Source: Comamonadaceae bacterium (GTDB lineage: Bacteria > Pseudomonadota > Gammaproteobacteria > Burkholderiales > Burkholderiaceae_C). Taken from it: 64,000 nucleotides of DNA. Both the position numbers and the translations under genes were made by a program. The stretch spans positions 53,272 through 117,271 of the forward strand of contig CANJNC010000002.1 in NCBI GenBank assembly GCA_947475685.1, read 5' to 3'. Shown piece after piece: positions 27,614-37,597 of this stretch. The first letter of the stretch is position 1. Each line of letters starts with the position of its first letter. The notes under the pieces are model-generated. The model had not been told where the DNA came from. It searched no databases and saw nothing but the letters and a program-made list of their open reading frames with translations.

Positions 27614-28501
27614 TTATTGTCTTGCCGTTCTGTGCAGCGTGGGCAGGGCTTGGGGGTGACTGGTTCGAAAGGGATTGATATCCAATCCCCCACGTCGCGT
27701 GTAGCGCGCATAAACGGTCAACTTCGTTGGCTTGCACCTCGTCCAAATGTCCATAAAGACACGCTCTACGCATTGCTCATGAAATTCATGGTGCTCTCTA
27801 AAACTGATCAAATAAGCCAGCAAACCAGCTTGATCGATGGCTGGCCCTGTGTAGGCAATGCGAATGGAACCCCAGTCGGGTTGACCCGTGACCAAACAAT
27901 TGCTTTTAAGCAGTTGCGAGCACAAGACCTCGCTCACCGGTGCGTGGTCAAACTGCGCGGTGAGCAAATGGGGAGCGGGTTGATAGACGTCACATTCAAT
28001 GTCCAATCGGTCCAAGTCCACACCAGCGAGTTCTTGAATTTTTTGCAAATGAAAGTCTTTTGCATCAATCATCTCAAGGACGATGCTTGGTGGCGTCAGA
28101 TGAACTCTTGTTGCCCCATCCTCAAGAACTTGCCAAACGGCCCGTGAAATATCTTGAACAATTTTTTCCTTGACCTCTTGAGAGTTGGCAAAGCGGGTTT
28201 GTCCAAAACTGTTCAGATACAACTTCATGGACTTGCTCTCAATGATGAAAGGACTCTCACAGGCAATGACCAATCTGGCCAAAGCCACTTGTGGCTTGCC
28301 TTTGGCATTGAGCCAACTGAGTTCGTACAGATTCCATATGTCCGCCCCCATAAAGGGCAATGCACTTGCACCATTGGGCAAGCGTGAAAGCCCCAACTCA
28401 TCGCGCTTGGTTTGCCTCTCCAAGGGATACAGCAGCCCAGGATCATAGCGTTGGGCATAGACGGTGGCGCGCCCAAGAGTAGATTGTTCAGGTGAATTCA
28501 T
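27614..28501 (-). CDS. queF: NADPH-dependent 7-cyano-7-deazaguanine reductase (QueF, long form)
   Basis: Reduces preQ0 to preQ1 in queuosine synthesis. It has 295 residues, the two-domain (type II) length. The QueF motif [12 protein letters not shown] starts at E88. The active-site Cys C202 ([12 protein letters not shown]) and D209 lie in the second tunnelling-fold domain. EHHEFHEQC near 235-245 is also typical. It converges on dinB with 4 nt between them, and it starts 4 nt after the hydrolase gene. Confidence 0.96.
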   Translation of the reverse strand: MNSPEQSTLGRATVYAQRYDPGLLYPLERQTKRDELGLSRLPNGASALPFMGADIWNLYELSWLNAKGKPQVALARLVIACESPFIIESKSMKLYLNSFGQTRFANSQEVKEKIVQDISRAVWQVLEDGATRVHLTPPSIVLEMIDAKDFHLQKIQELAGVDLDRLDIECDVYQPAPHLLTAQFDHAPVSEVLCSQLLKSNCLVTGQPDWGSIRIAYTGPAIDQAGLLAYLISFREHHEFHEQCVERVFMDIWTRCKPTKLTVYARYTRRGGLDINPFRTSHPQALPTLHRTARQ

Positions 28502-28505
28502 GGGT

Positions 28506-29411
28506 TTATGCAGCTTTAACTTTAGCGGGGTGTGATTTCAAAAAAGACAACAAATGGGGCATCAAAACCGGTGTGAGCTTGTCCGACAAATCATGCGCCA
28601 TGTGCTCAATTTCAACCCAAACCGAACCCAGAATTCTTCTATGGGTATCGCGCCCACATTCAATTGGCACCAGTGGATCATGGGTGCCATGTACCACCAA
28701 GCTAGGGGCTCGAATGAGGTGCAACATTTCAGCTCGATCGGAGTCGGCCATGACCGCTGCGGTTTGCCGCAAAATGCCCATCGGGCGGTAACTGCGGGCA
28801 ATGGCCAATTCAACACGAGCTTTGACGTGCGAGAGATCGTCTTGGAACGCTTGGCTGGTGATCATTTGCATGGACTGCAAGGCACGGTCCACAAAGCCCT
28901 CAAATCCATCTCCAGGAGTCACGGGCGAGTAGAGGTTTTGCAATAAAAGCGGGTCTGGCTTAGGTAGCCCTCTCGCGCTACTCGTGCTCATGATACTGAT
29001 CAAACTGAGCACTCGCTCAGGATGGTGAATGGCCAAGCGCTGAGCGATCATGCCCCCCATGCTCAAACCCAAAACATGTGCACGATCGACTTGCAAAGCG
29101 TCTAAAACCGCCAAGGCGTCCAGCGCCATGTCACTGAGGGTGTAGGGCACCTTTGAGCTCAAACCCAACTGATCTTTCAACCCCATCCACAACAAATTGG
29201 GGGCTTTGGCGTCTTTCATCTCCGATGACAGTCCACTGTCTCGATTGTCCATCACGATGACTCGGTACTGCGCCTTTAAAAGAGCGTCAATGAACAAAGG
29301 CGGCCAAGAAATCATCTGCAATCCCAAACCCATGATCAGTAGCAAAGGTTCGTGCTCAGGCTTGCCGTAATCGGCATATTCAATTTCAATTCCACGCGCA
29401 TAGATTTTCAT
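28506..29411 (-). CDS. Alpha/beta hydrolase
   Basis: 301 residues. The nucleophile elbow is GLSMGG, with oxyanion-side [11 protein letters not shown] upstream. The acid lies in GTHDPLVP and the His in [17 protein letters not shown] is a conserved strand/loop of the family. It resembles the RdmC/3-oxoadipate enol-lactonase type; the true substrate cannot be read. It is probably co-transcribed with queF. Confidence 0.85.
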   Translation of the reverse strand: MKIYARGIEIEYADYGKPEHEPLLLIMGLGLQMISWPPLFIDALLKAQYRVIVMDNRDSGLSSEMKDAKAPNLLWMGLKDQLGLSSKVPYTLSDMALDALAVLDALQVDRAHVLGLSMGGMIAQRLAIHHPERVLSLISIMSTSSARGLPKPDPLLLQNLYSPVTPGDGFEGFVDRALQSMQMITSQAFQDDLSHVKARVELAIARSYRPMGILRQTAAVMADSDRAEMLHLIRAPSLVVHGTHDPLVPIECGRDTHRRILGSVWVEIEHMAHDLSDKLTPVLMPHLLSFLKSHPAKVKAA

Positions 29412-29442
29412 TTTTTTTCAAGCGCTCAAGCGCACTAAAGTT

Positions 29443-30231
29443 TCAATCTTTTTGCGGCCTTCTAAACACCCATTGATCGTCTAAAGAAGAAGGGGCATGG
29501 AATCGGTAGCCTTCATAATCAAACGCTTGCAAGGCTTTGGGGGTTTTGATTTGATGATCAATGGCAAAACGCACCATGAGACCACGCGCTCTTTTGGCAA
29601 AAAAACTAATCACCTTGTACTTGTGATCTTTTTCATCTTCAAACACACATTCAATCACTCTTGACTTTAACGCTTTGCGATCGATGGCTTTGAAATACTC
29701 CTGAGAGGCCAAATTGATGACCGTGGGCTCATTGTGGGAGGTGAGCACTTCATTTAAATGCTCAGAGATGCGTAAGCCCCAAAACTGATAGAGATTTTTA
29801 AATCCGCCTTGCACCAAAGATGTACCCATCTCCAAACGATAGGCTTGCATCAAATCCATCGGCTTGAGCACACCATACAGTCCACTCAAAATCAAGACAT
29901 GCGACTGCGCAAATCCAAGCCCCTTGGCATTCAAACTCTTGGCATCCAAGCCCTCATAAACATCTCCATTGAAAGCCATCAAGGCCGGCCGTGCGTTGTG
30001 CGCATTAAATTGCGCGCCAAAGGACTTGAAACGTTTTGCATTAAGTTGCGCCAAGGACTCGCTGATGGACATGAGAGAGGCGAGTTCCTCGGGTTTCATT
30101 TTTTTCAAATGTGCAACCAACTTCATCGTTTGATCTACAAAGACAGGTACCTTTGGCTCAAAGTGCAACGCATGCTTTGAAAGCGTTGTCTCAAAATCCA
30201 AGGTTTTGGCAGGAGAGAGTAAGAAAAGCAT
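29443..30231 (-). CDS. yaaA: Peroxide stress protein YaaA (DUF328/UPF0246)
   Basis: 262 residues. The N-terminal LLSPAKTLDFE, LMSISESLAQLNAKR, FNGDVYEGLDA and FFAKRARGLMVRFAI segments are all hallmark regions. In E. coli YaaA limits free iron and DNA damage under hydrogen peroxide. It starts the yaaA-hydrolase-queF run on the minus strand. Confidence 0.93.
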   Translation of the reverse strand: MLFLLSPAKTLDFETTLSKHALHFEPKVPVFVDQTMKLVAHLKKMKPEELASLMSISESLAQLNAKRFKSFGAQFNAHNARPALMAFNGDVYEGLDAKSLNAKGLGFAQSHVLILSGLYGVLKPMDLMQAYRLEMGTSLVQGGFKNLYQFWGLRISEHLNEVLTSHNEPTVINLASQEYFKAIDRKALKSRVIECVFEDEKDHKYKVISFFAKRARGLMVRFAIDHQIKTPKALQAFDYEGYRFHAPSSLDDQWVFRRPQKD

Positions 30232-30690
30232 GTGCGCAAAGGGAAGGTAAAAATTTCAAATGGACTTCAAACCATCTTGAAGATGGCGCTATTTTAGAAT
30301 GAATTGCCTATCTGCACGCTCTTATTTACGGGCTCTGACTTGATTTTTAAAGCAACTGCAATCTCCTCAAGCTTGGCTCCAACGCCTAAGCGCCTAAGCG
30401 CCTAAGCGCCTAAGCGTCTGAGCGCTTAAGCGTCTGAGCGCGCAAGCGTTGAACAAACCCTTATTTAGTGGGTGTTTAAAAGACCTGGCCATTTTTGATT
30501 GAAAGAAAGCGCCTTGGAACACGCAAGCACAGACTGACAATGAGGCAATGCTTGATGCCCTAACCCCCCGAAAAAGAGTCTTTCGCTTTTTTGTAAGCGT
30601 TTATACTTGGGGTTTGTATTTTTGTACACGCCAAACCACTGAAGTCGACTTACACTGGTGTGAGATTATTTATTACGAATTGGATGCATC
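30232..30690. other. Intergenic region yaaA / VOC gene
   Basis: 459 nt without a supported gene. It contains an 8-bp tandem array (reported separately) and, further right, A+T-rich sequence that probably holds the promoter of the VOC gene and that of yaaA on the other strand. The open frames here have no recognisable features. Confidence 0.6.
30382..30453. repeat. Degenerate 8-bp tandem repeat, nine units
   Basis: Units of consensus GCGCCTAA run head to tail: one ACGCCTAA, three exact GCGCCTAA, then GCGTCTGA, GCGCTTAA, GCGTCTGA, GCGCGCAA and GCGTTGAA. The left half is nearly uniform and the right half has decayed, as expected of replication-slippage growth. It is not inside a gene. Confidence 0.85.
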
Positions 30691-31323
30691 ATGTCTTCTT
30701 TTACAGTCGAATCCACCAAGAAATCTCCTCCTTTGCAAGCCTTACCAAAAGCGGCCGGCATTCAGCAATTGCATCATTACGCCTACCGCGCAAAGGACGC
30801 GGAGGAGACAAGGCATTTCTATGAAGACATCCTGGGCCTGCCCTTGTACCACATCATTCAAAGCGATCACGTGCCAAGTACTGGCGAATATTGCCCCTAT
30901 ACCCATTTTTTCTTTCGACTCTTAGATGGCTCTTTCATCGCCTTTTTTGACTTGGGAGACGATGAGGCGGCCCTTCCCTCCCCCAATACGCCCGTTTGGG
31001 TCAACCACATTGCGTTTAGAGTGGACACGGTTGAAGAACTTGAAGACGCCAAGGCAAGGCTTCAAGCCCACGGCATTGAAGTCTTGGGCATCACGGATCA
31101 CCATGTCTTTCAAAGCATTTACTTCTTTGACCCCAACGGCATCCGCCTTGAATTGACGGTCCAAACGGGCAGCAAAGAGACCATGCACAAAGAGAGTTTG
31201 GATGCCCACGAACGGCTGAAACTTTGGACCCAAAAAAAAGAGGCCTGGCGGGCTGAAAAAGCGGCCACGGGTGTTGAAGTCAAGCTCAAACCCGAAAGAA
31301 ACGACAGGCCTGAATTTTTTTAG
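30691..31323 (+). CDS. VOC (glyoxalase/bleomycin resistance/dioxygenase) family protein
   Basis: 210 residues. It has two beta-alpha-beta-beta-beta modules: a first metal-ligand region IQQLHHYAYRAKD and a second, VNHIAFRVDTVEEL, ending in the Glu of FDPNGIRLELTV. The charged C-terminus (about 165-210, rich in Lys, Glu and Arg) goes beyond the VOC core. Related proteins are often named biphenyldiol dioxygenase or lactoylglutathione lyase without proof. It stands alone between yaaA and valS. Confidence 0.8.
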   Translation: MSSFTVESTKKSPPLQALPKAAGIQQLHHYAYRAKDAEETRHFYEDILGLPLYHIIQSDHVPSTGEYCPYTHFFFRLLDGSFIAFFDLGDDEAALPSPNTPVWVNHIAFRVDTVEELEDAKARLQAHGIEVLGITDHHVFQSIYFFDPNGIRLELTVQTGSKETMHKESLDAHERLKLWTQKKEAWRAEKAATGVEVKLKPERNDRPEFF

Positions 31324-31501
31324 CATTGAGGCGCTCTGCATGGTTTTTTCTTGGCCTAGGATCAAGGCCAAAGGCCGAGTCCTTCGGTTTGAACGCGGAA
31401 ATGGTTCACGCTTGGGCCTTGGTTGGTGCGTGAAGCACGGTTAAAATGGGTTGATCCTTTACAAACTGAACGCGAGCTTCTAACTCTTCTGGTTTTTTTC
31501 T

Positions 31502-31532
31502 ACTTTCTGTACTTACTGTACTTTCTGTACTT
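31502..31532. repeat. Short 9-bp tandem repeat upstream of valS
   Basis: ACTTTCTGT, ACTTACTGT and ACTTTCTGT follow one another and a fourth unit decays into ACTTTTC. The block lies about 30-60 nt before the valS ATG in a pyrimidine-rich stretch. It may be part of the leader. Confidence 0.7.
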
Positions 31533-31559
31533 TTCCTTCTTTTGTCTTCACCTGCCTTT

Positions 31560-34508
31560 ATGAACTCTGCCTCCAAAGAATCTTCTACACCCGTTGCGCC
31601 CCTCCACCAACCCGCGTTAGAAAGCCTATCCAAATCTTTTGAGCCCGCTCAAATCGAAGCCCATTGGGGGCCCGAGTGGGAGGCCCGTGGTTATGGCATG
31701 GCAGGCCACAAAGGCACTCAAGTCGCAAAGCATGGTGCACCTTCGTTTGCCATCCAACTCCCACCGCCCAATGTCACGGGCACTTTGCACATGGGACACG
31801 CCTTTAATCAAACGATCATGGACAGCTTGACGCGTTATCACCGCATGTCGGGTGCCAATACCGCTTGGATTCCTGGCACCGATCACGCAGGCATTGCCAC
31901 ACAGATTGTCGTGGAGCGGCAACTCCAAGAGCAAGGCCTGTCCAGACACACGCTTGGCCCCACAGAGGAGGTCTCCAGAAAAAACTTCATCTCTAAAGTG
32001 TGGGAATGGAAGGAAAAGAGTGGCAAAACCATCACCCAGCAAATGCGCCGCATGGGTGACAGCGTGGACTGGAGTCGCGAATACTTCACCATGGATGAGC
32101 CTAGAAGTGAGGTCGTGACAAAGGCATTTGTTCAACTCTACAAGGAAGGCCTCATCTACCGAGGCAAACGCCTTGTCCACTGGGACCCCATCCTCAAAAC
32201 AGCCGTTTCTGACTTGGAAGTGGAAAGCCAAGAGGAAAAAGGCTTCATGTGGCACATCGCCTATCCCATTGAGAACTCCAAAGAACGCTTGGTGGTGGCC
32301 ACGACTCGCCCTGAGACCATGCTTGGGGACGTTGCGGTGATGGTCAACCCCGATGACGCCAGGTACCAACACTTGATCGGTCAACGCGTGCACCTGCCCT
32401 TGTGTGACCGATTGATCCCCGTGATCTCGGATGCTTACGTGGACAAGGACTTTGGAACCGGCGTGGTCAAGGTCACCCCTGCACACGATGCCAATGACTT
32501 TGCAGTTGGTGTGCGCCACCAACTGCCACAAATCAATATTTTCAATTTGGACGCCAGTGTCAATGAACAAGCCCCCAAGGCCTACCAAGGACTGGACCGC
32601 TTTAAGGCGCGCGAGCACATTGTGAACGATCTGAAAGAGGCGGGTCTTTTGATTGAAGTCAAACCGCACACCCTCATGGTGCCTAGGTGTGAGAGAACGG
32701 GGCAAATCATTGAGCCCATGCTCACCGATCAGTGGTTTGTCGCCATGAGCGAAAAAAGCAAATTCGATCCCAAGGGGCTCTCCATTGCTGAGAAGGCCGT
32801 TCACGCCGTTGAGTCAGGCGCTGTTCGTTTCGTCCCCGAAAATTGGGTCAACACTTACAACCAGTGGTTGAAAAATATTCAAGACTGGTGCATCAGTCGA
32901 CAACTTTGGTGGGGCCATCAAATTCCCGCTTGGTACGACGAAGCAGGGAGGGTCTATGTGGCAGAGACTTTGGCACAAGCCCAAGCGCAAGCCGGGCCTG
33001 ATCTCAAGCTCACTCGAGACGCCGACGTTTTAGACACTTGGTTCTCCTCCGCCTTGGTGCCTTTTTCAACACTGGGCTGGCCCAAACAGACCGAGGACTT
33101 TCATTTGTATCTGCCAAGCTCGGTGTTGGTCACGGGCTATGACATCATCTTCTTTTGGGTGGCCCGAATGATCATGATGAGCACACACTTTACGGGCAAG
33201 GTGCCCTTTAAAGATGTGTACATCCACGGCTTGGTGCGCGATGCACAAGGCAAAAAAATGTCCAAATCTGAAGGCAATGTTCTGGACCCCGTGGACCTCA
33301 TTGATGGCATCGAGCTTGAAGGCTTGCTGGCCAAAAGAACCACCGGTCTGAGACGCCCGGAGACAGCACCTGAGGTCAAGAAAAATACAGAGAAAGAATT
33401 TCCTCTGGGCATTCCCTCCTACGGAGCAGATGCACTGAGGTTCACGTTTGCCGCATTGGCCTCTCTTGGGAGAAGCATCAACTTCGACACCAAACGCTGT
33501 GAGGGTTACCGCAACTTTTGCAACAAGCTTTGGAACGCCACGCGTTTTGTGTTGATGAATTGCGAGGGACAAGACTGTGGCCTTGAGCAACACACCAAGG
33601 CGCAATGCGCGCCTGGGCAGCCCTTTCATGGCTACATGCAATTCAGCCAAGCCGACCGCTGGATGAGCTCCATGCTCCAACGCGTTGAGGCGCAAGTTGA
33701 GCAAGGGTTTAAAGACTACCGACTCGATTTGGTGGCCAATGCCATCTACGAATTCGTGTGGAATGAGTTTTGTGACTGGTATTTGGAGATCGCCAAAGTC
33801 CAAATTCAACAAGGCAGCCCTCAACAAGCGCGCGCAACTCGGCGCACTTTGATTCGCACGCTTGAGGCTATTTTGCGCTTAAGCCACCCCCTGATTCCAT
33901 TCATCACAGAAGAGCTGTGGCAAAAGGTGGCCCCAGTCGCTGGACTTTGGCCAAAGGGTCAAGACAAAGCATCTGTGAGCATTTGCGACTATCCCCTATC
34001 TCAACCCGCAAAAATCGACGAAAAAGCCGAACAGGCCGTGACCCAGTTAAAGAGTTGGGTCGAAGGCTGTCGCAACTTAAGAGGGCAGATGAACATCTCA
34101 CCAGCCACCAAAGTGCCTTTGTACATCTTGGTGGGCAGCGAAGAGGAAAACACCTTCATTCAAAAAATGGCGCCAGTGCTCAAAAGCTTGGCCAAGCTGC
34201 AAGAGATCAAAACCTTCAGCGACGAAGCCGCTTGGCAAGACGGCGCTGAGGCTGCACCTGTTGCCGTTTTGGGTCAGTCCAAAGTGTGCTTGTTCATCGA
34301 GATTGACAAGACGGCAGAAAGCGCTCGACTCAGTAAAGAGGCTTTGAGGCTAGAGACTGAGCTTGGCAAAGCGCAGTCCAAACTCAGCAACGAAGCCTTC
34401 GTGGCCAAAGCACCCGCCAAAGTCATTGCGCAAGAGCAACTCAGAATTGAAGAGTTCACTTCAACCTTGGCCAAACTCAAAGAGCAACTCAAACGTTTAT
34501 CGGCATAA
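31560..34508 (+). CDS. valS: Valyl-tRNA synthetase
   Basis: Class I synthetase that charges tRNA-Val. From the ATG at 31560 it has 982 residues. The N-terminal [15 protein letters not shown] holds the HIGH-type motif, the CP1 editing domain contains [13 protein letters not shown], and [10 protein letters not shown] is the KMSKS loop. The anticodon-binding domain follows, then the C-terminal coiled coil typical of ValS (about 915-980). A run of 10-20 variable N-terminal residues precedes the core. galU follows 27 nt later. Confidence 0.98.
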   Translation: MNSASKESSTPVAPLHQPALESLSKSFEPAQIEAHWGPEWEARGYGMAGHKGTQVAKHGAPSFAIQLPPPNVTGTLHMGHAFNQTIMDSLTRYHRMSGANTAWIPGTDHAGIATQIVVERQLQEQGLSRHTLGPTEEVSRKNFISKVWEWKEKSGKTITQQMRRMGDSVDWSREYFTMDEPRSEVVTKAFVQLYKEGLIYRGKRLVHWDPILKTAVSDLEVESQEEKGFMWHIAYPIENSKERLVVATTRPETMLGDVAVMVNPDDARYQHLIGQRVHLPLCDRLIPVISDAYVDKDFGTGVVKVTPAHDANDFAVGVRHQLPQINIFNLDASVNEQAPKAYQGLDRFKAREHIVNDLKEAGLLIEVKPHTLMVPRCERTGQIIEPMLTDQWFVAMSEKSKFDPKGLSIAEKAVHAVESGAVRFVPENWVNTYNQWLKNIQDWCISRQLWWGHQIPAWYDEAGRVYVAETLAQAQAQAGPDLKLTRDADVLDTWFSSALVPFSTLGWPKQTEDFHLYLPSSVLVTGYDIIFFWVARMIMMSTHFTGKVPFKDVYIHGLVRDAQGKKMSKSEGNVLDPVDLIDGIELEGLLAKRTTGLRRPETAPEVKKNTEKEFPLGIPSYGADALRFTFAALASLGRSINFDTKRCEGYRNFCNKLWNATRFVLMNCEGQDCGLEQHTKAQCAPGQPFHGYMQFSQADRWMSSMLQRVEAQVEQGFKDYRLDLVANAIYEFVWNEFCDWYLEIAKVQIQQGSPQQARATRRTLIRTLEAILRLSHPLIPFITEELWQKVAPVAGLWPKGQDKASVSICDYPLSQPAKIDEKAEQAVTQLKSWVEGCRNLRGQMNISPATKVPLYILVGSEEENTFIQKMAPVLKSLAKLQEIKTFSDEAAWQDGAEAAPVAVLGQSKVCLFIEIDKTAESARLSKEALRLETELGKAQSKLSNEAFVAKAPAKVIAQEQLRIEEFTSTLAKLKEQLKRLSA

Positions 34509-34535
34509 AGAAAAAAATCCCTTGGAGTGCAAACT

Positions 34536-35435
34536 TTGAACCCACCCACTTTAAACAAAGCTGTGTTTCCCGTTGCGGGCCTGGGCACGCGCTTCTTGCC
34601 AGCCACCAAAGCTCAACCCAAAGAAATGCTGCCCATTGTGGACAAGCCCCTGATTCAGTACGCCGTCGAAGAGGCTTACGAGGCGGGCATTCGACACATG
34701 ATCTTCGTCACCGGAAGAAGTAAGCGCGCCATTGAGGATCACTTTGACACGGCTTATGAATTGGAAAACGAATTGGAGATGGCGGGCAAGGAGTCCTTGT
34801 TGTCTTTGATACGGGAGGTGCAGCCTGCTGACATGCTTTGCTCCTACATTCGTCAACCACGCGCTTTGGGCCTTGGGCATGCCGTGCTTTGTGCAGAAAA
34901 GCTTGTCGGCAATGAACCCTTTGCGGTTTTGTTGGCCGATGATTTGATGATTGGCCTTCAAAGTGGCGCGGGTATTTTGAGCCAAATGGCCCAAGTGTTT
35001 TTTGAAACCCATCAATCGGTTTTAGCGGTGCAAGACGTTCCCAATGAGCAGGTTCATCGCTACGGCATTGTGTCTGGCCAATCGCTCTCAGAGGGTCGAA
35101 CACAGGTCAAGCGCATCGTTGAAAAACCAAGGGCCGAACAAACCGACTCGCGCTTGGCTGTGGCAGGACGCTATATTTTGAGCCCCAACATCTTTGACAT
35201 GATCAAAACCACGGGCAAAGGTGCGTTGGGAGAGATTCAATTGACCGACGGCATTTCTGAATTGTTGAAACACGAAGGCGTGATCGCTTACAACTACCAA
35301 GGCAAGAGATTTGACTGCGGCTCTAAATTGGGTTTTCTTCAAGCCACCGTGGAACTGGCATTGAGGCACCCCGAGGTCGCTGAAGACTTTAAAACCTATT
35401 TGGATGAGTTCAAGACTTCAGTTTCTGGTGTTTGA
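34536..35435 (+). CDS. galU: UTP-glucose-1-phosphate uridylyltransferase
   Basis: Makes UDP-glucose for surface polysaccharides. It has 299 residues. KAVFPVAGLGTRFLPATKAQPKEMLP is the nucleotide-binding start (written here as the hallmark region at about 6-30), and GLGHAV and EIQLTDGI lie further on. I prefer TTG at 34536: GGAG at 34524-34527 is then 8 nt upstream. The in-frame GTG at 34527 would overlap that Shine-Dalgarno sequence. It converges on tusA with a 7-nt gap. Confidence 0.95.
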   Translation: MNPPTLNKAVFPVAGLGTRFLPATKAQPKEMLPIVDKPLIQYAVEEAYEAGIRHMIFVTGRSKRAIEDHFDTAYELENELEMAGKESLLSLIREVQPADMLCSYIRQPRALGLGHAVLCAEKLVGNEPFAVLLADDLMIGLQSGAGILSQMAQVFFETHQSVLAVQDVPNEQVHRYGIVSGQSLSEGRTQVKRIVEKPRAEQTDSRLAVAGRYILSPNIFDMIKTTGKGALGEIQLTDGISELLKHEGVIAYNYQGKRFDCGSKLGFLQATVELALRHPEVAEDFKTYLDEFKTSVSGV

Positions 35436-35442
35436 TGTCGTT

Positions 35443-35670
35443 TTATTTTCTTTGCAAGACAAAGATAAACTCTTGGCCGTTGACGCTTTGCTCAATCAGC
35501 ACATGACCCGTTTGCTTGGCAAAGGCTTGGAAGTCTCTGGTGGCCCCTTGATCGGTTGAGCGCACTCTTAGAACCTCTCCACTTTGCATGCCAGAGAGGG
35601 CTTTTTTGGTTTTCAAAATAGGCAAAGGGCAGTTAAGCCCACAGGTGTCTAACTCTAGATGGATGTGCAT
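35443..35670 (-). CDS. tusA: TusA family sulfurtransferase
   Basis: 75 residues from the ATG at 35670. The family motif CGLNCPLPILKTKKAL carries the sulfur-relay Cys in the CPxP context. TusA passes persulfide sulfur for tRNA thiolation or related routes. An in-frame extension of 10 residues to 35700 is possible. It follows a Nudix gene and cysM on the same strand. Confidence 0.9.
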   Translation of the reverse strand: MHIHLELDTCGLNCPLPILKTKKALSGMQSGEVLRVRSTDQGATRDFQAFAKQTGHVLIEQSVNGQEFIFVLQRK

Positions 35671-35712
35671 GGTAAATAATGGATAGGGCTCATGTGTCAA
35701 AGAAGATGAATT

Positions 35713-36249
35713 TCATTCATTCTCGCTGCGGTCTTCCCAGGCTTTAAACACGGGCTCAATGCCTCTTTTTCTTTGCCAGTCTGCGACCGCATAACCCGTG
35801 CCGGCAGGCCAACAAATGATATCTTGGGGCTCATAGAGTTTGTACTCAAGAAGCTCTGGACTGAGTTTAATCTCTCCTTGAGTGTTCGCATGATAAACGA
35901 TCAGCACTTGATTTTTCTTTTGGAAATCATAGACCCCAACCAAGCTCAGTTGCGTGACCTCCAGATGGGTCTCCTCCTTGACCTCACGCGCAATCCCACC
36001 CTCGGGTGTCTCGTTGGCTTCCATAAAGCCCGTGATCAACGCAAAGCGCCTTGCGGTCCAAGCGGCGTTCCTTGCAAGCAAAATTTTCCCATTCCACTCC
36101 ACAATTGCACCCAAGACTGGGGTTGGATTGTTCCAATGGGTCCACTCACAGACTTTGCATCTGAGGCGAGTCACCTCCAAGCCGTCTTCCGCCCTGGCAA
36201 TGAACGACAAAGGCTCTGAACACATGGGACAGTATTTAAATTCACTCAT
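35713..36249 (-). CDS. Nudix hydrolase with zinc ribbon (NADH pyrophosphatase-like)
   Basis: 178 residues. A Cys4 ribbon (CPMC at 7-10 and CKVC at about 31-34) is followed by a complete Nudix box: GFMEANETPEGGIA, then REVKEETHLEV. The ribbon plus box resembles NudC, which acts on NAD(H) and NAD-capped RNA, but the protein is shorter and lacks the NudC N-terminal domain. It overlaps the cysM stop by ATGA. Substrate uncertain. Confidence 0.87.
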   Translation of the reverse strand: MSEFKYCPMCSEPLSFIARAEDGLEVTRLRCKVCEWTHWNNPTPVLGAIVEWNGKILLARNAAWTARRFALITGFMEANETPEGGIAREVKEETHLEVTQLSLVGVYDFQKKNQVLIVYHANTQGEIKLSPELLEYKLYEPQDIICWPAGTGYAVADWQRKRGIEPVFKAWEDRSENE

Positions 36250-37163
36250 GCAGGAAAGACCCCCGTAGACAAGTACCGATCCCCTCGGTCACACACGATA
36301 AAGACGATTGTGGCATGTTGCACTTTCTTTGCAATTTCCAGCGCCACCCAGCACGCGCCTGCTGCCGAGATGCCGGCAAACAAGCCCTCCTCCCGAGCCA
36401 AACGCCTGCACATTTCTTCCGCGTCGGCCTGACTCACATACATCAACTCATCCACACAACTGGGATCATAAATGGAGGGCACATACTCAGGCGTCCATTT
36501 CCTGATCCCTGGAATTCTAGAACCCTCTGAAGGTTGTGCTCCAATGATTTGAATACTGGGGTTTTGTTCTTTCAAATACCTAGAAACACCGGTGATGGTG
36601 CCCGTTGTGCCCATGGCACTTACAAAATGGGTGATCTCCCCATGTGTGTCTCTCCAGATCTCCGGCCCAGTGGTTTCGTAATGAATCCTGGGGTTGTCAG
36701 GATTGCCAAACTGGTCCAAGACCCGCCCTTGCCCCTCAGACTGCATCCTCAATGCCAAATCGCGCGCGCTCTCCATGCCACCTGCTTTAGGCGTCAAGAT
36801 CAACTCAGCCCCAAAGGCCTTCATGGTTTGCGCACGCTCAATGGACAAGTCCTCTGGCATGATCAAAATCATTTTGTAACCTTTGATGGCCGCGGCCATG
36901 GCCAAAGCAATGCCTGTATTGCCGGATGTTGCCTCAATGAGCGTGTCTCCAGGCTTGATCTCTCCACGCTCCTCAGCGCGTGCGATCATTGACACTGCGG
37001 GTCGGTCTTTGACCGATCCAGCCGGATTGTTGCCCTCCAATTTACCCAAAACCACATTGGAATTGAGCAAAAGTTGCGAATGCTCAACCCTTTGCAGTCG
37101 AACCAAAGGCGTGTGACCGATTGCATCTGCCAACGTTGGAAATTTTGTTCTTGGATATGTCAT
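36246..37163 (-). CDS. cysM: Cysteine synthase B (O-acetylserine sulfhydrylase)
   Basis: PLP enzyme that makes cysteine from O-acetylserine and sulfide or thiosulfate. It has 305 residues. The Schiff-base Lys lies in NPAGSVKDRPA, the phosphate/Ser loop in EATSGNTGIALAM, and GTTGTITG is the second loop. The start MTYPRTKFPTL at 37163 is set by homology. A longer open frame to 37352 only reads through the tRNA gene on the other strand. With the Nudix and tusA genes it forms a probable small operon with two sulfur genes. Confidence 0.95.
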   Translation of the reverse strand: MTYPRTKFPTLADAIGHTPLVRLQRVEHSQLLLNSNVVLGKLEGNNPAGSVKDRPAVSMIARAEERGEIKPGDTLIEATSGNTGIALAMAAAIKGYKMILIMPEDLSIERAQTMKAFGAELILTPKAGGMESARDLALRMQSEGQGRVLDQFGNPDNPRIHYETTGPEIWRDTHGEITHFVSAMGTTGTITGVSRYLKEQNPSIQIIGAQPSEGSRIPGIRKWTPEYVPSIYDPSCVDELMYVSQADAEEMCRRLAREEGLFAGISAAGACWVALEIAKKVQHATIVFIVCDRGDRYLSTGVFPA

Positions 37164-37185
37164 AATATAGGTCTTCAACACTTTA

Positions 37186-37273
37186 GCCGAAGTGGCGAAA
37201 TAGGTAGACGCAGCAGATTCAAAATCTGCCGGTGCAAAACACCGTGCCGGTTCGATTCCGGCCTTCGGCACCA
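37186..37273 (+). tRNA. tRNA-Leu (anticodon CAA)
   Basis: The acceptor stem GCCGAAG pairs with CTTCGGC. The anticodon stem GCAGA/TCTGC encloses the loop TTCAAAA, giving anticodon CAA (reads UUG). A long variable arm and the T-loop GGTTCGATTCC are present, as expected for class II tRNA-Leu. A is the discriminator and CCA is encoded at 37271-37273. A TAATAT at 37163-37168 is a plausible -10, which would overlap the cysM start codon on the other strand. Confidence 0.97.
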
Positions 37274-37597
37274 TTGGGTCATTTTGCTCGCCTTGGTTTC
37301 TCCAAGTCAAACACAGCATTATAGAGAAATCCCCAACTTCTTGACGCCTCAAAGGGGCTCTCGCTCAGGCTCTTGCCAATAATCGGGGCATAGACACCTA
37401 GACATTGAGCAAAGAGGGGCTTGTCAACACCACCCCTCCAACGACAGTGCGCCAAGACACTCTTTCTCATTCCCACCTGGTAGATACCAAGTTGTGAAGA
37501 TGCTTGGACAGCCCTACAATTCCAAAAGCAGTTGCTCTGGCTTGCAGCCCGTGTGAATTTCTTTATCAAACCCTCAGCCTGTCTTTGGAGTGGCCAC
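37274..37597. other. Gap downstream of tRNA-Leu
   Basis: 324 nt between the tRNA and the Bug gene. No gene is supported; a 138-codon open frame on the minus strand (37279-37695) overlaps the Bug gene and has no features I recognise. I checked for an integrase remnant or a repeat of the tRNA 3' end and saw none. GGAG at 37587-37590 is the ribosome-binding site of the next gene. Confidence 0.5.

Noticed and set aside
31626..32804. 392-codon open frame antisense to valS
   Set aside because: It mirrors valS codon structure; the plus strand encodes a complete, motif-perfect ValS.
37164..37352. N-terminal extension of cysM
   Set aside because: The extra residues are only the antisense translation of the tRNA-Leu gene; the family start is at 37163.
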